Both the position numbers and the translations under genes were made by a program. A DNA stretch of 64,000 nucleotides from Dietzia aerolata (GTDB lineage Bacteria; Actinomycetota; Actinomycetes; Mycobacteriales; Mycobacteriaceae): contig NZ_JAALDM010000222.1 in assembly GCF_014144865.1 (NCBI RefSeq), positions 1 to 64,000 on the forward strand. The letters are read 5' to 3'. Shown here in pieces: positions 1-12,174 of this stretch. Each line of letters begins with the position of its first letter. Within the stretch, counting starts at the first letter, position 1. Under the pieces are notes generated by a model. That model ran no database searches and was not told where the DNA came from. It saw nothing but the letters and a program-made list of their open reading frames with translations.

Positions 1-19
1 CCGAACACCCACCCGCCGG

Positions 20-1063
20 TCAGCGGGAACAGCAGCCGACGCCGCAGCGCTCGCCGTCGCGGGTGCGGCCGAGCGCCGGCACCGCCCCGGGTCGTGGCTG
101 CGCGGTGCCTGTCTCGATCTCCTCGATCAAGTCCACGACCATCCGCGCGAACTCCGCGCTGGGGCCGGGCGTCGCGCACCTGGTCACGGTCACTCCGAGC
201 TCGCGGACCTCGTCCACCAGCTCGGTGTCGAGGTCCCAGATCACCTCGACGTGGTCGGAGATAAAACCAATGGGGACTACGACGACATCGGTGATGCCCC
301 GTTCCTCTGCGAGGGCGCTGACATGGTCCACGACATCGGGTTCGAGCCACGGCACACTCGGCGGACCCGAACGCGACTGCCACACCACGTCGTAGTCCCC
401 CACACCGGCGGCCTCGGCGACGAGACGCGACGCCTCATGCACTTGACGGCTGTAGAGGTGCCCGCCGAGGTCGGGTGGACCGGCTGCCGCATCAGCGGCG
501 TCGGGGACGGAATGCGCGGTGAAGACCACCCGGGCACCCGGAGCGGCGGCGTCGACCGCCGTACGTAGGTCGGCGGCGAAGCGCTCCACGAACAACGGGT
601 GGTCATAGAACTGGCGCAGGCGCAGCATCGCCGGTGCGTCGGCGACCTGATCCCGGACGCGCGCGATGTCCTCGTTGTACTGCGCACAGCCCGAGTAGCC
701 GCCCCAGGCCGAGGTGGCGAAGACGGCCGCGGTGCGGACGCCGTCGGCCACCATCTGACGCACGGTGTCCTCGGCCATCGGCGTCCAGTTCCGGTTGCCG
801 AAGTACACGGGCAGATCGCGACCACGCCCGGCCAGCTCTGCTCTGACGTTGGCGATTATCTCGCGGTTGAGGTCGTTGATGGGACTGCGGCCACCGAGGT
901 GGCGGTAATGGGTCGCGACCTCCTCCAGCCGCTCCCTCGGGATGCCCCGACCACGGGTGACGTTCTCCAGGAACGGGATAACGTCCTCCTGCCCCTCGGG
1001 TCCGCCGAAGGACAGCACCAGAAGTGCATCCACCGGGCTGTCGGTGGAAGTCTGGTCGGACAC
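20..1063 (-). CDS. hemH: Ferrochelatase, coproporphyrin type (HemH/CpfC)
   Basis: Inserts Fe2+ into the porphyrin ring in heme synthesis; actinobacterial members normally use coproporphyrin III. The protein has the family opening [11 protein letters not shown] and the usual length (347 aa). The GTG at 1063 is chosen because GGGGAG lies just upstream and the preceding inhA stop ends only 1 nt away; an upstream ATG at 1105 would run into inhA. The C-terminus [11 protein letters not shown] and an internal YSGC supply the four cysteines expected for the [2Fe-2S] cluster known in mycobacterial ferrochelatases; cluster binding is inferred. It is the last gene of a fabG-inhA-hemH operon, the Rv1483-Rv1485 order. 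Confidence 0.95.
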   Translation of the reverse strand: MSDQTSTDSPVDALLVLSFGGPEGQEDVIPFLENVTRGRGIPRERLEEVATHYRHLGGRSPINDLNREIIANVRAELAGRGRDLPVYFGNRNWTPMAEDTVRQMVADGVRTAAVFATSAWGGYSGCAQYNEDIARVRDQVADAPAMLRLRQFYDHPLFVERFAADLRTAVDAAAPGARVVFTAHSVPDAADAAAGPPDLGGHLYSRQVHEASRLVAEAAGVGDYDVVWQSRSGPPSVPWLEPDVVDHVSALAEERGITDVVVVPIGFISDHVEVIWDLDTELVDEVRELGVTVTRCATPGPSAEFARMVVDLIEEIETGTAQPRPGAVPALGRTRDGERCGVGCCSR

Positions 1064-1064
1064 G

Positions 1065-1910
1065 TCAGCTCCCCTGTTCGCTGAAGGACACCGTGCCGGC
1101 GCCACCGTCTGCGTAGATCACGGTGCCGGTGGTGGCGGTCATGAGATCCGAGAGCAGTGCCACCGCGGTGGTCGCCACCGACGTCGGGTCGTCGACGTCC
1201 CAGCCGAGCGGAGCGCGGCGATCCCATTCGGCCTGCATCTGATCGAGCTCACCACCGGGGCCGAGGGCGTCGCCGGCGATCGCCTTGGCGGCCAGCGTCT
1301 TGATCGGTCCGGCCGCGATGAGATTGGACCGCACCTGGTCCGGGCCGAGCTCCCGCGCCACGTAGCGGTTGACCGACTCGAGGGCGTTCTTGGCCACCGA
1401 CATCCAGTTGTAGAACGGCATCGAGAACCGGGGGTCGAAATCCAGCCCGATGATCGAGGCACCCTCGTTCAGCAGCGGCCGGGCGGCCTTGGCGAGCGAG
1501 GCGTACGAGTAGGCGGAGACCTCCAACGCCACCGCGACGTCCTTCCACGGTGCATCGAGGAAGGGGTCGCCGAGGCAGCTCGGCGGGGCGAAGCCGATCG
1601 AATGGACGACGCCGTCCAGCGAATCCGTGTGCTCACGCACCCGGTCGGCCAGTGCTGCGAGGTCTTCCTCGCTCTGGACGTCGAGTTCGATCACCGGCGG
1701 ACGCTCGGGCAGACGCTTGGCGATCGCCTTGACCAGTGAGGGTCGGCCGAACGCGGTGAGGATGACCTTCGCCCCGTGGAGCTGGCAATGCTTGGCGATG
1801 TGGAAGGCGATCGAGGCGTCGGTGATGACACCGGTGATGAGGATCGTCTTGCCCGCCAGAAGGCCGGAGCCCGTCGATTCCGTGGTGGTGTCGGTGCTGT
1901 TCTGGTTCAT
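1065..1910 (-). CDS. inhA: NADH-dependent enoyl-ACP reductase InhA
   Basis: Reduces the enoyl-ACP double bond in fatty-acid/meromycolate elongation and is the isoniazid-type target in mycobacteria. At 281 aa it aligns by eye with M. tuberculosis InhA throughout: glycine-rich [14 protein letters not shown] near residue 27, VVHSIGF with Ser104 (Ser94 equivalent), the active-site stretch FYNWMSVAK with Tyr167 and Lys174, and AAGPIKTLA. The N-terminus is about 10 residues longer than the mycobacterial enzyme and the C-terminus ends in SFSEQGS. It begins 1 nt after the fabG stop and ends 1 nt before the hemH start, so the three genes are probably translationally coupled. Confidence 0.96.
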   Translation of the reverse strand: MNQNSTDTTTESTGSGLLAGKTILITGVITDASIAFHIAKHCQLHGAKVILTAFGRPSLVKAIAKRLPERPPVIELDVQSEEDLAALADRVREHTDSLDGVVHSIGFAPPSCLGDPFLDAPWKDVAVALEVSAYSYASLAKAARPLLNEGASIIGLDFDPRFSMPFYNWMSVAKNALESVNRYVARELGPDQVRSNLIAAGPIKTLAAKAIAGDALGPGGELDQMQAEWDRRAPLGWDVDDPTSVATTAVALLSDLMTATTGTVIYADGGAGTVSFSEQGS

Positions 1911-1911
1911 G

Positions 1912-2655
<744 letters not shown>

Positions 2656-2710
2656 GCGAGCGGCCCCGCGGGTCCCGAGAACACCTGTGGGGTGTCGCCG
2701 ACGATCGACG

Positions 2711-3691
2711 TCAGGGGATGCGTCGGTGGGCGGCTAGGGAGCCGGCGGCGGCCAGCATCGCCAGGAGGGATCCGATGATCAACCACGGACGGGAGGCGTC
2801 GGCCTTCTTCCATTCGTAGCCGATCTGCTCCTCGAGCGTGCGGTAGACCGAGTCCAGTTCCTCGAGGCTGGAGGCGGTGAAGAAGTCCCCTCCGGACAGT
2901 TCGGCGATCGTCTTGAGCGAGGCGTCGTCGACCGGCACCGGCTGAGGCTGGCCCTGGATGTCGACGGTGCCGTACGTTGTTCCGAACGAGATGGTGGACA
3001 CCGGTATCCCGGCCTCGGCTGCGCGCTCGGCCGCGGTGAAGGCACCGCGCTCCTCGGTCGGGTCGGACGGCACGGTTTCCTTGCCGTCCGACAACAGGAC
3101 GATGCGAGCCGGCGGCGCCTGGTCGGGGCCGCCGAGGCTGTCGGTGAACGTGGTGATCGCCTGGGTGGCGGTGTAGATCGCCTCGCCCGTGGCGGTGCGC
3201 TCGTCCAGTTTCAACCGGTCCACCGCGCGTACAACGGGGCCGCGGTCGGTGGTGGGTGCCACGAGCATCGATGCGGTGCCGGCGTAGGAGACCAGCCCCA
3301 GGTTGACGCCGGGGGTGAGGTTGTTGGCGAAGGTCGTCGCGGCCTGTTGCGCCGCCTCGAGGCGCGACGGTGCGACGTCGGTGGCCTCCATGGAGAGAGA
3401 CACGTCGACGACGAGCATCACCGTGGCCCGGTTTCGGGGTACCTTCTGCTCTTTCTGCGGCCCGGCCAGGGCGATCACGAGGCAGACCATCGACACGAGG
3501 AGGAGCACTGCGGGCACATGCGTGAACCAACGCTTGCGCCCGGTGTCCATTGATCGGAGGACGCCGAAATTGCCGAACCGCACCGTCCGCCGCTTCTTGG
3601 ACCGCAGGGCGATGACGTAGCCGACGGCTATCGCCACCGGCACCAGGAGCAGGAGAAGCCACAGCGGGTGTTGGAATTCGGACAGGCTCAT
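2711..3691 (-). CDS. VWA-domain membrane protein (Rv1481-like)
   Basis: Von Willebrand factor A protein of 326 aa in the MoxR-DUF58-VWA arrangement. Two N-terminal membrane segments (about 8-29 and 58-77) precede the VWA domain, whose MIDAS signature DVSLSM (Asp96, Ser98, Ser100) is intact; a third hydrophobic segment lies near the C-terminus (WLIIGSLLAMLAAAGSLAA). The metal-binding domain should face one side of the membrane with helices at both ends. Its ATG overlaps the DUF58 gene stop by 4 nt (ATGA). In the family, MoxR-VWA sets act as chaperones for maturation or complex assembly. The substrate is unknown; the nearby ripA hints at the cell envelope. Confidence 0.9.
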   Translation of the reverse strand: MSLSEFQHPLWLLLLLVPVAIAVGYVIALRSKKRRTVRFGNFGVLRSMDTGRKRWFTHVPAVLLLVSMVCLVIALAGPQKEQKVPRNRATVMLVVDVSLSMEATDVAPSRLEAAQQAATTFANNLTPGVNLGLVSYAGTASMLVAPTTDRGPVVRAVDRLKLDERTATGEAIYTATQAITTFTDSLGGPDQAPPARIVLLSDGKETVPSDPTEERGAFTAAERAAEAGIPVSTISFGTTYGTVDIQGQPQPVPVDDASLKTIAELSGGDFFTASSLEELDSVYRTLEEQIGYEWKKADASRPWLIIGSLLAMLAAAGSLAAHRRIP

Positions 3692-4665
3692 CGGTTCACC
3701 TCCGCGGCCGGGTCGTCGTCGGGCAGGTCACGCTCGAGGTTCTCCCCGGTGGGTAACCCTCCCTGTCGCCGAACGCCGACGAAGTCGATCACGTCCCGGA
3801 TCCAGTCGCGGTCGGTGCGCAATGCCAGGACGGGGGCGCCACTACGGCGCAGCGCGGTATGGACCACCGCGCGGTGGTCGGCGGCGGCGCGGCGGTAGTC
3901 CGCGGCCAGGGCGTCGTCGACCTCCAACTCGAGGACCTCGCCCGTCGCCGGATCCTGCAGCAGCGCTGCGCCGACGGTGGGCAGTGCGATGTCGAGCGGG
4001 TCGGCGACATGGACGGCCAGGAACTCGTGGCGGGTGCCGAGGACCCGCAGGGGTCGTTCCCAGTTCACCTCGGAGAGGAAATCTGAGATCACCACGACGA
4101 GGCCGTGTCGTTTGGCGGCGTTGCGGACGGCCCGGAGACAGTCGACGAGCGCTCCACCCGGAGCGACCTCGGACGTGGAATGCGCTACTTCTTCGAGCAG
4201 TCTGCGAACGTGGTCCCGGCCCCCGGTTGCGCGTAGCACCCGGGGTCGACCATTGCCGGTGATGACCATTCCCACGCGGCTACCACCGCTGGCGGAGAGG
4301 AACCCGACGGTCGCGACCGCTGCTTCCACCAGCCGGCGCTTGACCCCGTACCGCCCCTGGACGTCGAGGGATGGGGACAGGTCGACCACGAGCCAGGTCT
4401 CGAGTTCACGGTCAGCGATGGTCTGCCGGATATGCGGAACTGTCGTTCGTGCGGTGACGGACCAGTCCATCGTGCGGACGTCATCGCCGGGCTCGTACGC
4501 CCGGGCCTCCCCGGGTTCGGTGCCGGGCCCGGGGAGCAGCCCTCGGTGGTCACCGTTGAGAACTCCGTCGAGCCTGCGGGTGACGAGGAGTTCGAGTTGG
4601 TTGAGGGCGGCCCGGGATGGTGCGTCGACCGGATCGTCGCGCCGCTCCTCCCCCGCAGCGGTCAC
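3688..4665 (-). CDS. DUF58 protein (Rv1480-like)
   Basis: A 325-aa soluble protein with the DUF58 core ARAYEPGDDVRTMDWSVTAR and a downstream LVVDLSPSLD segment, a degenerate VWA-like metal site. DUF58 proteins are regularly encoded between moxR and VWA genes and are thought to work with the AAA+ MoxR ATPase. It overlaps moxR by 4 nt upstream and the VWA gene by 4 nt downstream, so the three products are likely made in fixed ratio. Biochemical function is not known for the family. Confidence 0.9.
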   Translation of the reverse strand: MTAAGEERRDDPVDAPSRAALNQLELLVTRRLDGVLNGDHRGLLPGPGTEPGEARAYEPGDDVRTMDWSVTARTTVPHIRQTIADRELETWLVVDLSPSLDVQGRYGVKRRLVEAAVATVGFLSASGGSRVGMVITGNGRPRVLRATGGRDHVRRLLEEVAHSTSEVAPGGALVDCLRAVRNAAKRHGLVVVISDFLSEVNWERPLRVLGTRHEFLAVHVADPLDIALPTVGAALLQDPATGEVLELEVDDALAADYRRAAADHRAVVHTALRRSGAPVLALRTDRDWIRDVIDFVGVRRQGGLPTGENLERDLPDDDPAAEVNR

Positions 4666-5720
4666 TGCGACGGGCCGGCCTGGGCCGGGACCGCGCTGAT
4701 CTGCGGCAGCGGGACCGCCTCGAGGACCCGGCGGACCACGGTGTCGGCGGTGACCTCGTCAGCGAGGGCGTCGTAGGTCAGGACGAGGCGGTGACGCAGC
4801 ACCGACGGAAGGACGTCGACGACATCCTGCGGCACCACGTAGTCGCGCCCCCGGACGAGAGCCAGGGCGCGCGCCGCGGTGACGGTACCGAGAGTGGCGC
4901 GCGGCGAGGCGCCGTAGGCCAGCCAGGTGGCCACGTCCTGCAGACCGTGCCGGGCGGGCTCGCGGGTCGCGACGGTCACGCGCACGACGTAGTCGACGAG
5001 GGCGTGGTGGACGAAGACCTCGCGGACCGCGCTCTGAAGACGCTGGAGCGCGTCCACCCCGAGGATCTGCGTGGGCTCCGGCGGGGTCGACCCCATCCGG
5101 TAGACGATCTCCCGCTCCTCTTCCGGGCTCGGGTAGTCGACCACGAGCTTGAACAGGAAGCGATCTCGCTGGGCCTCGGGGAGCTGGTAGACGCCTTCAC
5201 TCTCGATCGGGTTCTGTGTGGCCATAACCAGGAATGGCGACGGCATCGGGAACGTCTGGCCGCCGATCGACACATGCCCCTCGGCCATGACCTCCAGCAG
5301 TGCCGACTGGACCTTGGCCGGTGCACGGTTGATCTCGTCTGCGAGCACGAAGTTGGCCAGGATGGGCCCGAGTTCGACCTCGAACTCCTCGCGTCCCTGA
5401 CGGTAGATCCGAGTACCCACGATGTCGGCGGGGACGAGATCAGGGGTGAACTGGAGTCGATGGAAGCTACCGCCGACGACCTTGGCGAACGTCTCGACCG
5501 TGAGGGTCTTGGCGACGCCGGGCACGCCCTCGAGCAGGATGTGTCCGCGCGACAGGAGCCCGACAAGGATCATCTCGATGAGCCGGTCCTGGCCCACGAC
5601 GACCTTCTTGACCTCGTACACGGCCCGTTCCAGGAGTCGTGCATCCTCCGCAGTGGATGGCGCGCTTGTGCCGGCGGGCGTGCCCTGAGAGGTCAGAGGG
5701 GCGGAGTGGGGATCGCTCAC
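4662..5720 (-). CDS. moxR: MoxR-family AAA+ ATPase (Rv1479-like)
   Basis: AAA+ ATPase of 352 aa with Walker A GVPGVAKT (residues 65-72), a Walker B region containing LADEINRAP, and the MoxR stretch MATQNPIE. It probably remodels or loads metal into a partner, with DUF58 and VWA as co-chaperones. The GTG at 5720 is preferred because AAGGAG sits 8 nt before it; the in-frame TTG at 5759 has no ribosome binding site. Transcribed separately from ripA, which lies upstream behind a double hairpin. Confidence 0.93.
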   Translation of the reverse strand: MSDPHSAPLTSQGTPAGTSAPSTAEDARLLERAVYEVKKVVVGQDRLIEMILVGLLSRGHILLEGVPGVAKTLTVETFAKVVGGSFHRLQFTPDLVPADIVGTRIYRQGREEFEVELGPILANFVLADEINRAPAKVQSALLEVMAEGHVSIGGQTFPMPSPFLVMATQNPIESEGVYQLPEAQRDRFLFKLVVDYPSPEEEREIVYRMGSTPPEPTQILGVDALQRLQSAVREVFVHHALVDYVVRVTVATREPARHGLQDVATWLAYGASPRATLGTVTAARALALVRGRDYVVPQDVVDVLPSVLRHRLVLTYDALADEVTADTVVRRVLEAVPLPQISAVPAQAGPSQ

Positions 5721-5819
5721 CGCGACGAGCTCCTTCGCGTGGTCGGGATTCCCGGGCAACCGTCGTTGGCGTACTCGGGCGGACTGGGGACGACAGTACC
5801 GGGATACCTACGAAACCGG

Positions 5820-5876
5820 CCCGACCACCGTCGGTGACGGTGGTCGGGCACCCGAGCACGGGAGCCCGGTGCCCGA
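5820..5876 (-). terminator. Two overlapping hairpins after ripA
   Basis: 5820-5832 pairs perfectly with 5836-5848 (13 bp, CCCGACCACCGTC, 3-nt loop). A second stem pairs 5844-5852 with 5868-5876 (TCGGGCACC/GGTGCCCGA). They share bases 5844-5848 and so exclude each other. There is no long T-tract. Position suggests termination of ripA transcription, possibly with an alternative fold. Confidence 0.65.
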
Positions 5877-5922
5877 GTGTACGAAGTCGATCGGATGGGG
5901 CATCGGAATCGGGGCGGGCGAA

Positions 5923-7479
5923 TCAGACGAGACGCACCGCGTACGGCATGATCCCCGCCATCCGCACGGGCGAGATCTTGACGACATCACCCGACTGCGG
6001 CGCCTCGACCATTTTGCCGTCGCCTAGGTAGAGGGCGACGTGACCCGGCCAGAACAGCATGTCGCCACGCTTGCGATTGGCGACCGGCACTTGGGTGCCC
6101 TCCTGGTACTGGTAGCCCGTGTAGTGCGGAAGTGCCTTGCCGATGCCCGCGAAGGCGTAGATCATCAGCCCTGAGCAGTCGAAGCCGATCTTGTTGTAGT
6201 CGCCATAGCTGTCGGCCACACCGCCGTCACGGATGCCCCTGGTCGGACCGTTGGCGTCGCCGCCTCCCCACGCGTACGGCACGCCGAGCTGCGAGATCGC
6301 GCGGTTGACGACCGTCTCGACCTTTGCCGAGTTGGACGGGGTCCCGGAGTCGGCGCCGCCCCCACCCTGGCCCGGTGCTGCCGGCGCTGCGGGTCCGTCG
6401 GCCAGCGAGCCGAAATCGGCGGCAGCGATGGCGTCGCTGAATTGCTGGATGATCGCTTCGGTGTCGCCGTTGATCCCGGCGTCAACCGCAGCTCCGACGC
6501 TGCCTGCATCGATATTTCCGGCGATCGCGTCTGTCACGTCGCCCGTTGAGCCGGTGTAGTTTCTGATCGCGCCGAGGTCGAGGTGCGAGGGCAACGCAGA
6601 CGCGATGTCGGCCGCCTGTTGTCCCGCCTCCGGGTTATCGGCGAGTGCGCGCACGGCTTCGGAGCGCATCGCCTCGTTGTCGACGGTGATCTCCGGTTCG
6701 TCACCCACACCCGGACCTGCCGGGGTCGCCCCGGCGGCAGCGAGCGCAGTCTTCTGCTCCTGCAACTCGCGGGTGAGCTCCTCGACTTCAGTCTCGAGCG
6801 AGGCGACCTCGGCCGACACGGTCGCGATCTCGGCTTCGGCACCATCCCGACGCGCAGATGCGTCCGAGTAGCGCTGCTCTGCGGTCTCGCGGGCCCCGAG
6901 CGCAGCGTTCTCCCGGTCCGTGGCGGCCTCGGCGGCGGCCGTCATGTCGCCCACGACGCTGCGTTGGTCGGCGGCGGCGCGCTTCAGATATTCCTGGCGG
7001 AGTCCTGCGTCCGCGGGCCCTCCCGGGTCGAGGAGCGCCGACGCGGCACCCGGGGCGGTGCCCTGGCGATGCAGCAGCCGGGAGTAGTCCTCGAGGGTCC
7101 CGCGCGCCGAATCCGCGTCGGTCTCCGCCTGCTGGCGTTCCCGGGCGGTCCGGTCGACGTCGGCGATCGCGCGGTCGAGTTCGATCCGTGCCAACTGAAG
7201 GTCGACGAGAGTCTTGTTCACCTCATCCCGTGCGACGGCGATCCCCTCGCGCTTGGCATCGAGGCGGGCGGTGGCATCCGCCACAGCGCGAATGAGGCCG
7301 CTGATGTCATCTGGTGCGACCTGCGCGGTGTCCTGTGCCGCGGCTATCGGGACCTGGACAACGGCTGAGCCGGTGGCCATAACGATGGCCGCGGCGAGAG
7401 CGGCACGCCCGGGCGCTCGGCCGAGGCTTCTACGATTGCGCACCCCACGGGTGCGGCGCGACGAATGGTCGGGCTCCAC
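5923..7479 (-). CDS. ripA: NlpC/P60 peptidoglycan endopeptidase (RipA-like)
   Basis: Secreted D,L-endopeptidase that cuts peptide stems during daughter-cell separation. The 518-aa protein has a signal sequence (AALAAAIVMATGSAVVQVPIA region, about residues 25-48), a long alpha-helical/coiled-coil segment (about 55-240), an Ala/Asp-rich linker, and a C-terminal NlpC/P60 domain with Cys435 (FDCSGL), His480 (HVALYLG) and Glu492, the C-H-E set known for mycobacterial RipA. The GTG start has GGAAGG 6 nt upstream. Only one P60 gene is present, whereas mycobacteria have ripA and ripB in tandem. The upstream region carries a structured leader and a possible MtrA site. Confidence 0.92.
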   Translation of the reverse strand: MEPDHSSRRTRGVRNRRSLGRAPGRAALAAAIVMATGSAVVQVPIAAAQDTAQVAPDDISGLIRAVADATARLDAKREGIAVARDEVNKTLVDLQLARIELDRAIADVDRTARERQQAETDADSARGTLEDYSRLLHRQGTAPGAASALLDPGGPADAGLRQEYLKRAAADQRSVVGDMTAAAEAATDRENAALGARETAEQRYSDASARRDGAEAEIATVSAEVASLETEVEELTRELQEQKTALAAAGATPAGPGVGDEPEITVDNEAMRSEAVRALADNPEAGQQAADIASALPSHLDLGAIRNYTGSTGDVTDAIAGNIDAGSVGAAVDAGINGDTEAIIQQFSDAIAAADFGSLADGPAAPAAPGQGGGGADSGTPSNSAKVETVVNRAISQLGVPYAWGGGDANGPTRGIRDGGVADSYGDYNKIGFDCSGLMIYAFAGIGKALPHYTGYQYQEGTQVPVANRKRGDMLFWPGHVALYLGDGKMVEAPQSGDVVKISPVRMAGIMPYAVRLV

Positions 7480-7519
7480 GTTTCACCTTCCGCTGACCGC
7501 ATCCAGATGCGGCATCTCG

Positions 7520-7542
7520 CACGGCGCCGACAAGGCGCCGTG
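7520..7542 (-). other. Hairpin in the ripA 5' leader
   Basis: CACGGCGCC (7520-7528) and GGCGCCGTG (7534-7542) form a perfect 9-bp stem with a 5-nt loop, about 40 nt before the ripA GTG. It is followed on the minus strand by a second short inverted repeat (GCATC-CA-GATGC). Without a T-tract it is more likely a leader structure affecting translation or RNA stability than a terminator. Confidence 0.5.
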
Positions 7543-7684
7543 TGGCCGAGCCGGTGGAGGAACTCTCGTGATGCCTTCCCCTGCGCCACTAGAGCCTCAA
7601 TCCTGCACGACAGAACCGTTGGTTCCTTAAGCACCGTAGGTCACAAATGGCACATGTGAAACATTGGGAGGCAAAATACACTGC

Positions 7685-7700
7685 TGTAACTTGTGTTACC
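7685..7700 (-). promoter_or_regulatory. Possible MtrA-type direct repeat upstream of ripA
   Basis: On the minus strand the site reads GGTAACACAAGTTACA: two GTWACA half-sites in direct repeat with 9-bp periodicity. MtrA of the MtrAB two-component system binds 9-bp direct repeats of this general type, and ripA is a reported MtrA target in mycobacteria. The assignment rests on motif resemblance and gene context only. Confidence 0.4.
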
Positions 7701-7850
7701 GCAGGAGCGGCGGCGTGTCGCGATCGCGGCCGGACGCCGTCTGGGGACCCGCGTTCGTTGCCGGAAGCGCGGCATGTGCCGCACGTTCAGGGGTGGACGC
7801 ACGATTCGACGGTGCGTGCGGAGTGTGAGGTCGGACGGATCGCCCGGGAA

Positions 7851-8393
7851 TCAGCCCTGTCGGCGTCGGCGGAGAAGGAAGATGAAGGCGACGACGGCCA
7901 CGACTGCCAGCGCGAGGGTGATCGCGGTCAATGCGCCCCACGGCGGACCGGGAGCCGTCACCTTGTTGACGAAGACGGTGGCGGAGGTGACGGGGTCGAA
8001 TTCTTCCCAGGCGTCGTCCTGGCCGGCCTCGAGGCGGTGGCGCGGGATCGTGTCGCTGGAGCTGCCCACGAACACCGGCGTGCGGACGAAAATAGTGCCC
8101 TCGTACTCCTCGTTGAGGAGGGTGGCGACATCACGGGCGTCGGTATAGACGGCCGCTGGGGCTTCGGTGTAGACGATCTTGAGGTCCAGTCCACGGTCGG
8201 CGGCGTCTGAGACCACCGAACGAAGGCCGTCGACGAACTGTTCCGGCGCGGCGACCCCGTCGTCCGCCAGGTCGTCGACGACCGCCTGGTAGTCGAGCCA
8301 GGTCGGGACCTCGCCCAGTTGCAACGACATCAAGGGCTCGTCCTGGTAGGCGAGCGTCGTCACGGAGTCATCTGGGGCGTCCACGTCGGACAT
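7851..8393 (-). CDS. Single-pass membrane protein (Rv1476-like)
   Basis: A 180-aa protein with a predicted extracytoplasmic or cytoplasmic alpha/beta N-terminal domain (about 1-140) and one C-terminal membrane helix (about 152-174), followed by RRRRQG. It occupies the place of Rv1476 between ripA and acn. GAGGTGG lies 4-5 nt before the ATG. The N-terminal part resembles a TPM-like fold in pattern (strands alternating with helices, TEAPAAVYTDARDVATLL), but no catalytic motif is visible. Function unknown. Divergent from acn, so the two share a 243-bp promoter region. Confidence 0.8.
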   Translation of the reverse strand: MSDVDAPDDSVTTLAYQDEPLMSLQLGEVPTWLDYQAVVDDLADDGVAAPEQFVDGLRSVVSDAADRGLDLKIVYTEAPAAVYTDARDVATLLNEEYEGTIFVRTPVFVGSSSDTIPRHRLEAGQDDAWEEFDPVTSATVFVNKVTAPGPPWGALTAITLALAVVAVVAFIFLLRRRRQG

Positions 8394-8487
8394 CGTGCCA
8401 CCTCGTCATCGCCGACCGGGAACATACGCGCCGGACGGCGCGGGATCGGCTCCCCCATCCCCACTTTCGGGCGTGCCGGATACTAAA

Positions 8488-8503
8488 CAGAACGGACGTA
8501 CTG
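8488..8503 (+). promoter_or_regulatory. AcnR operator upstream of acn
   Basis: The sequence CAGAACGGACGTACTG is an exact match to CAGNACNNNCGTACTG, the motif described for the TetR repressor AcnR of Corynebacterium glutamicum. It lies immediately upstream of the TAAATT -10 candidate, where a bound repressor would block RNA polymerase. The acnR gene itself is encoded just downstream of acn. Confidence 0.85.
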
Positions 8504-8504
8504 G

Positions 8505-8510
8505 TAAATT
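8505..8510 (+). promoter_or_regulatory. -10 element of the acn promoter
   Basis: TAAATT abuts the AcnR operator and would give a start near 8517 and a 5' leader of about 120 nt before the acn GTG at 8637. No conventional -35 box is clear, because the operator fills that region. Confidence 0.55.
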
Positions 8511-8636
8511 GGCGAACGCAAACGAGGGACAGGGTCCACAATGGATTCTGTGTCCGACCCGGCGTCGCCGTAGCACGACACGCGGTGACTTCGGGAGGGA
8601 TGACTAACCGACATTCACACCACGAGTGGAGCTGAC

Positions 8637-11441
<2,805 letters not shown>

Positions 11442-11458
11442 TCCCCTAATCACATCGA

Positions 11459-11507
11459 CGGCGGTGTGCGGTTCCCCTGCTCCCTGCGGGGCAACCGCGC
11501 ACCGCCG
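11459..11507 (+). terminator. Large hairpin between acn and acnR
   Basis: 11459-11473 pairs with 11493-11507 over 15 bp with a single G-T wobble; the loop contains a further CCCC/GGGG pair. No T-tract follows. It probably reduces read-through from the strong acn promoter into acnR, or stabilises the acn 3' end. Confidence 0.65.
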
Positions 11508-11535
11508 AGGTGTATCCGGACGAAAGGGTTGACGG

Positions 11536-12099
11536 ATGCCCAGGGTCAGCCAAGACCACATGGATGCCCGGCGCTACCAAATTCTCACGGGGACACGTGA
11601 CTGCTTTGCCGAGTACGGCTTCGAGGGCGCAACTGTTCGTAGGCTCGAGGAAGCAACCGGTCTGAGTCGCGGCGCGATCTTCCACCACTTCGACGACAAG
11701 GATGCGCTTTTCCTGGCGTTGGCACACGAGGACGCCGCTGCGATGGCGCAGACCGTCTCCGAACAAGGTCTCGTGCAGGTGATGCGGGAGATCCTCGCGG
11801 ATCCACAGGAGTTCTCCTGGCTCGGAACCCGACTGGAGATCGCTCGTCGGATCCGAACGGATCCAGCGTTCCGTGAGCGGTGGACTGATCGACAGACCGA
11901 ACTCGACGAGGCCGTGATCGCGCGTGTACGAGAGCAGCAGGAGTCTGGTCGCATGCGGACCGATATCCCAGAAGATGTCCTCCGCGTGTACCTGAACATC
12001 GTCCTGGACGGACTCATCACGCACCTGGCCACCGGACGCGGTACCGAACACGTCAATGCGATGCTCGATCTGGTGGAGGCATCGCTACGCACCGCGTAA
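11536..12099 (+). CDS. acnR: TetR-family repressor of aconitase (AcnR)
   Basis: A 187-aa TetR regulator. The helix-turn-helix is at about residues 28-50 (ATVRRLEEATGLSRGAIFHHF), the rest is the helical ligand/dimer domain. GAAAGG precedes the ATG at 11536. Its position directly after acn (as in C. glutamicum and at Rv1474c) and the exact AcnR operator before acn make the identification strong. In C. glutamicum citrate-Mg is a reported effector; whether that holds here cannot be read from the sequence. Confidence 0.92.
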   Translation: MPRVSQDHMDARRYQILTGTRDCFAEYGFEGATVRRLEEATGLSRGAIFHHFDDKDALFLALAHEDAAAMAQTVSEQGLVQVMREILADPQEFSWLGTRLEIARRIRTDPAFRERWTDRQTELDEAVIARVREQQESGRMRTDIPEDVLRVYLNIVLDGLITHLATGRGTEHVNAMLDLVEASLRTA

Positions 12100-12105
12100 A
12101 TGCAT

Positions 12106-12136
12106 TCCGGGCCCATCTCTGCGAGATGGGCCCGGA
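12106..12136. terminator. Bidirectional terminator between acnR and the secreted-protein gene
   Basis: TCCGGGCCCATCTC (12106-12119) and GAGATGGGCCCGGA (12123-12136) form a perfect 14-bp stem with a TGC loop. It lies between two convergent genes and could serve both. Confidence 0.8.
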
Positions 12137-12174
12137 TGTCTCTGTGACCGGTAGCCGTTACCCGGCTGTTTCCG

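Larger units (their letters stand above)
7480..7850. other. Long non-coding stretch between ripA and the next gene
   Basis: 371 bases with no credible gene. On the ripA strand it holds, from promoter to start: a possible MtrA direct repeat (7685-7700), a comparatively AT-rich segment (7640-7690) where the promoter probably lies, small inverted repeats near 7607-7620, and a strong 9-bp hairpin (7520-7542). The remainder (about 7700-7850) lies behind the Rv1476-like gene and shows nothing recognisable. Confidence 0.6.

Noticed and set aside
7344-7634. A 96-codon upstream frame overlapping the ripA start
   Set aside because: It has no ribosome binding site and its sequence looks non-coding (Arg/Pro/Ser-rich); it is out of frame with ripA.
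7480-7660. c-di-AMP (ydaO) riboswitch before ripA
   Set aside because: Such riboswitches often precede cell-wall hydrolases in actinobacteria, but the conserved GGGGTGAAT and CCGACAGCT-ACCTCG elements are not present on the ripA strand.
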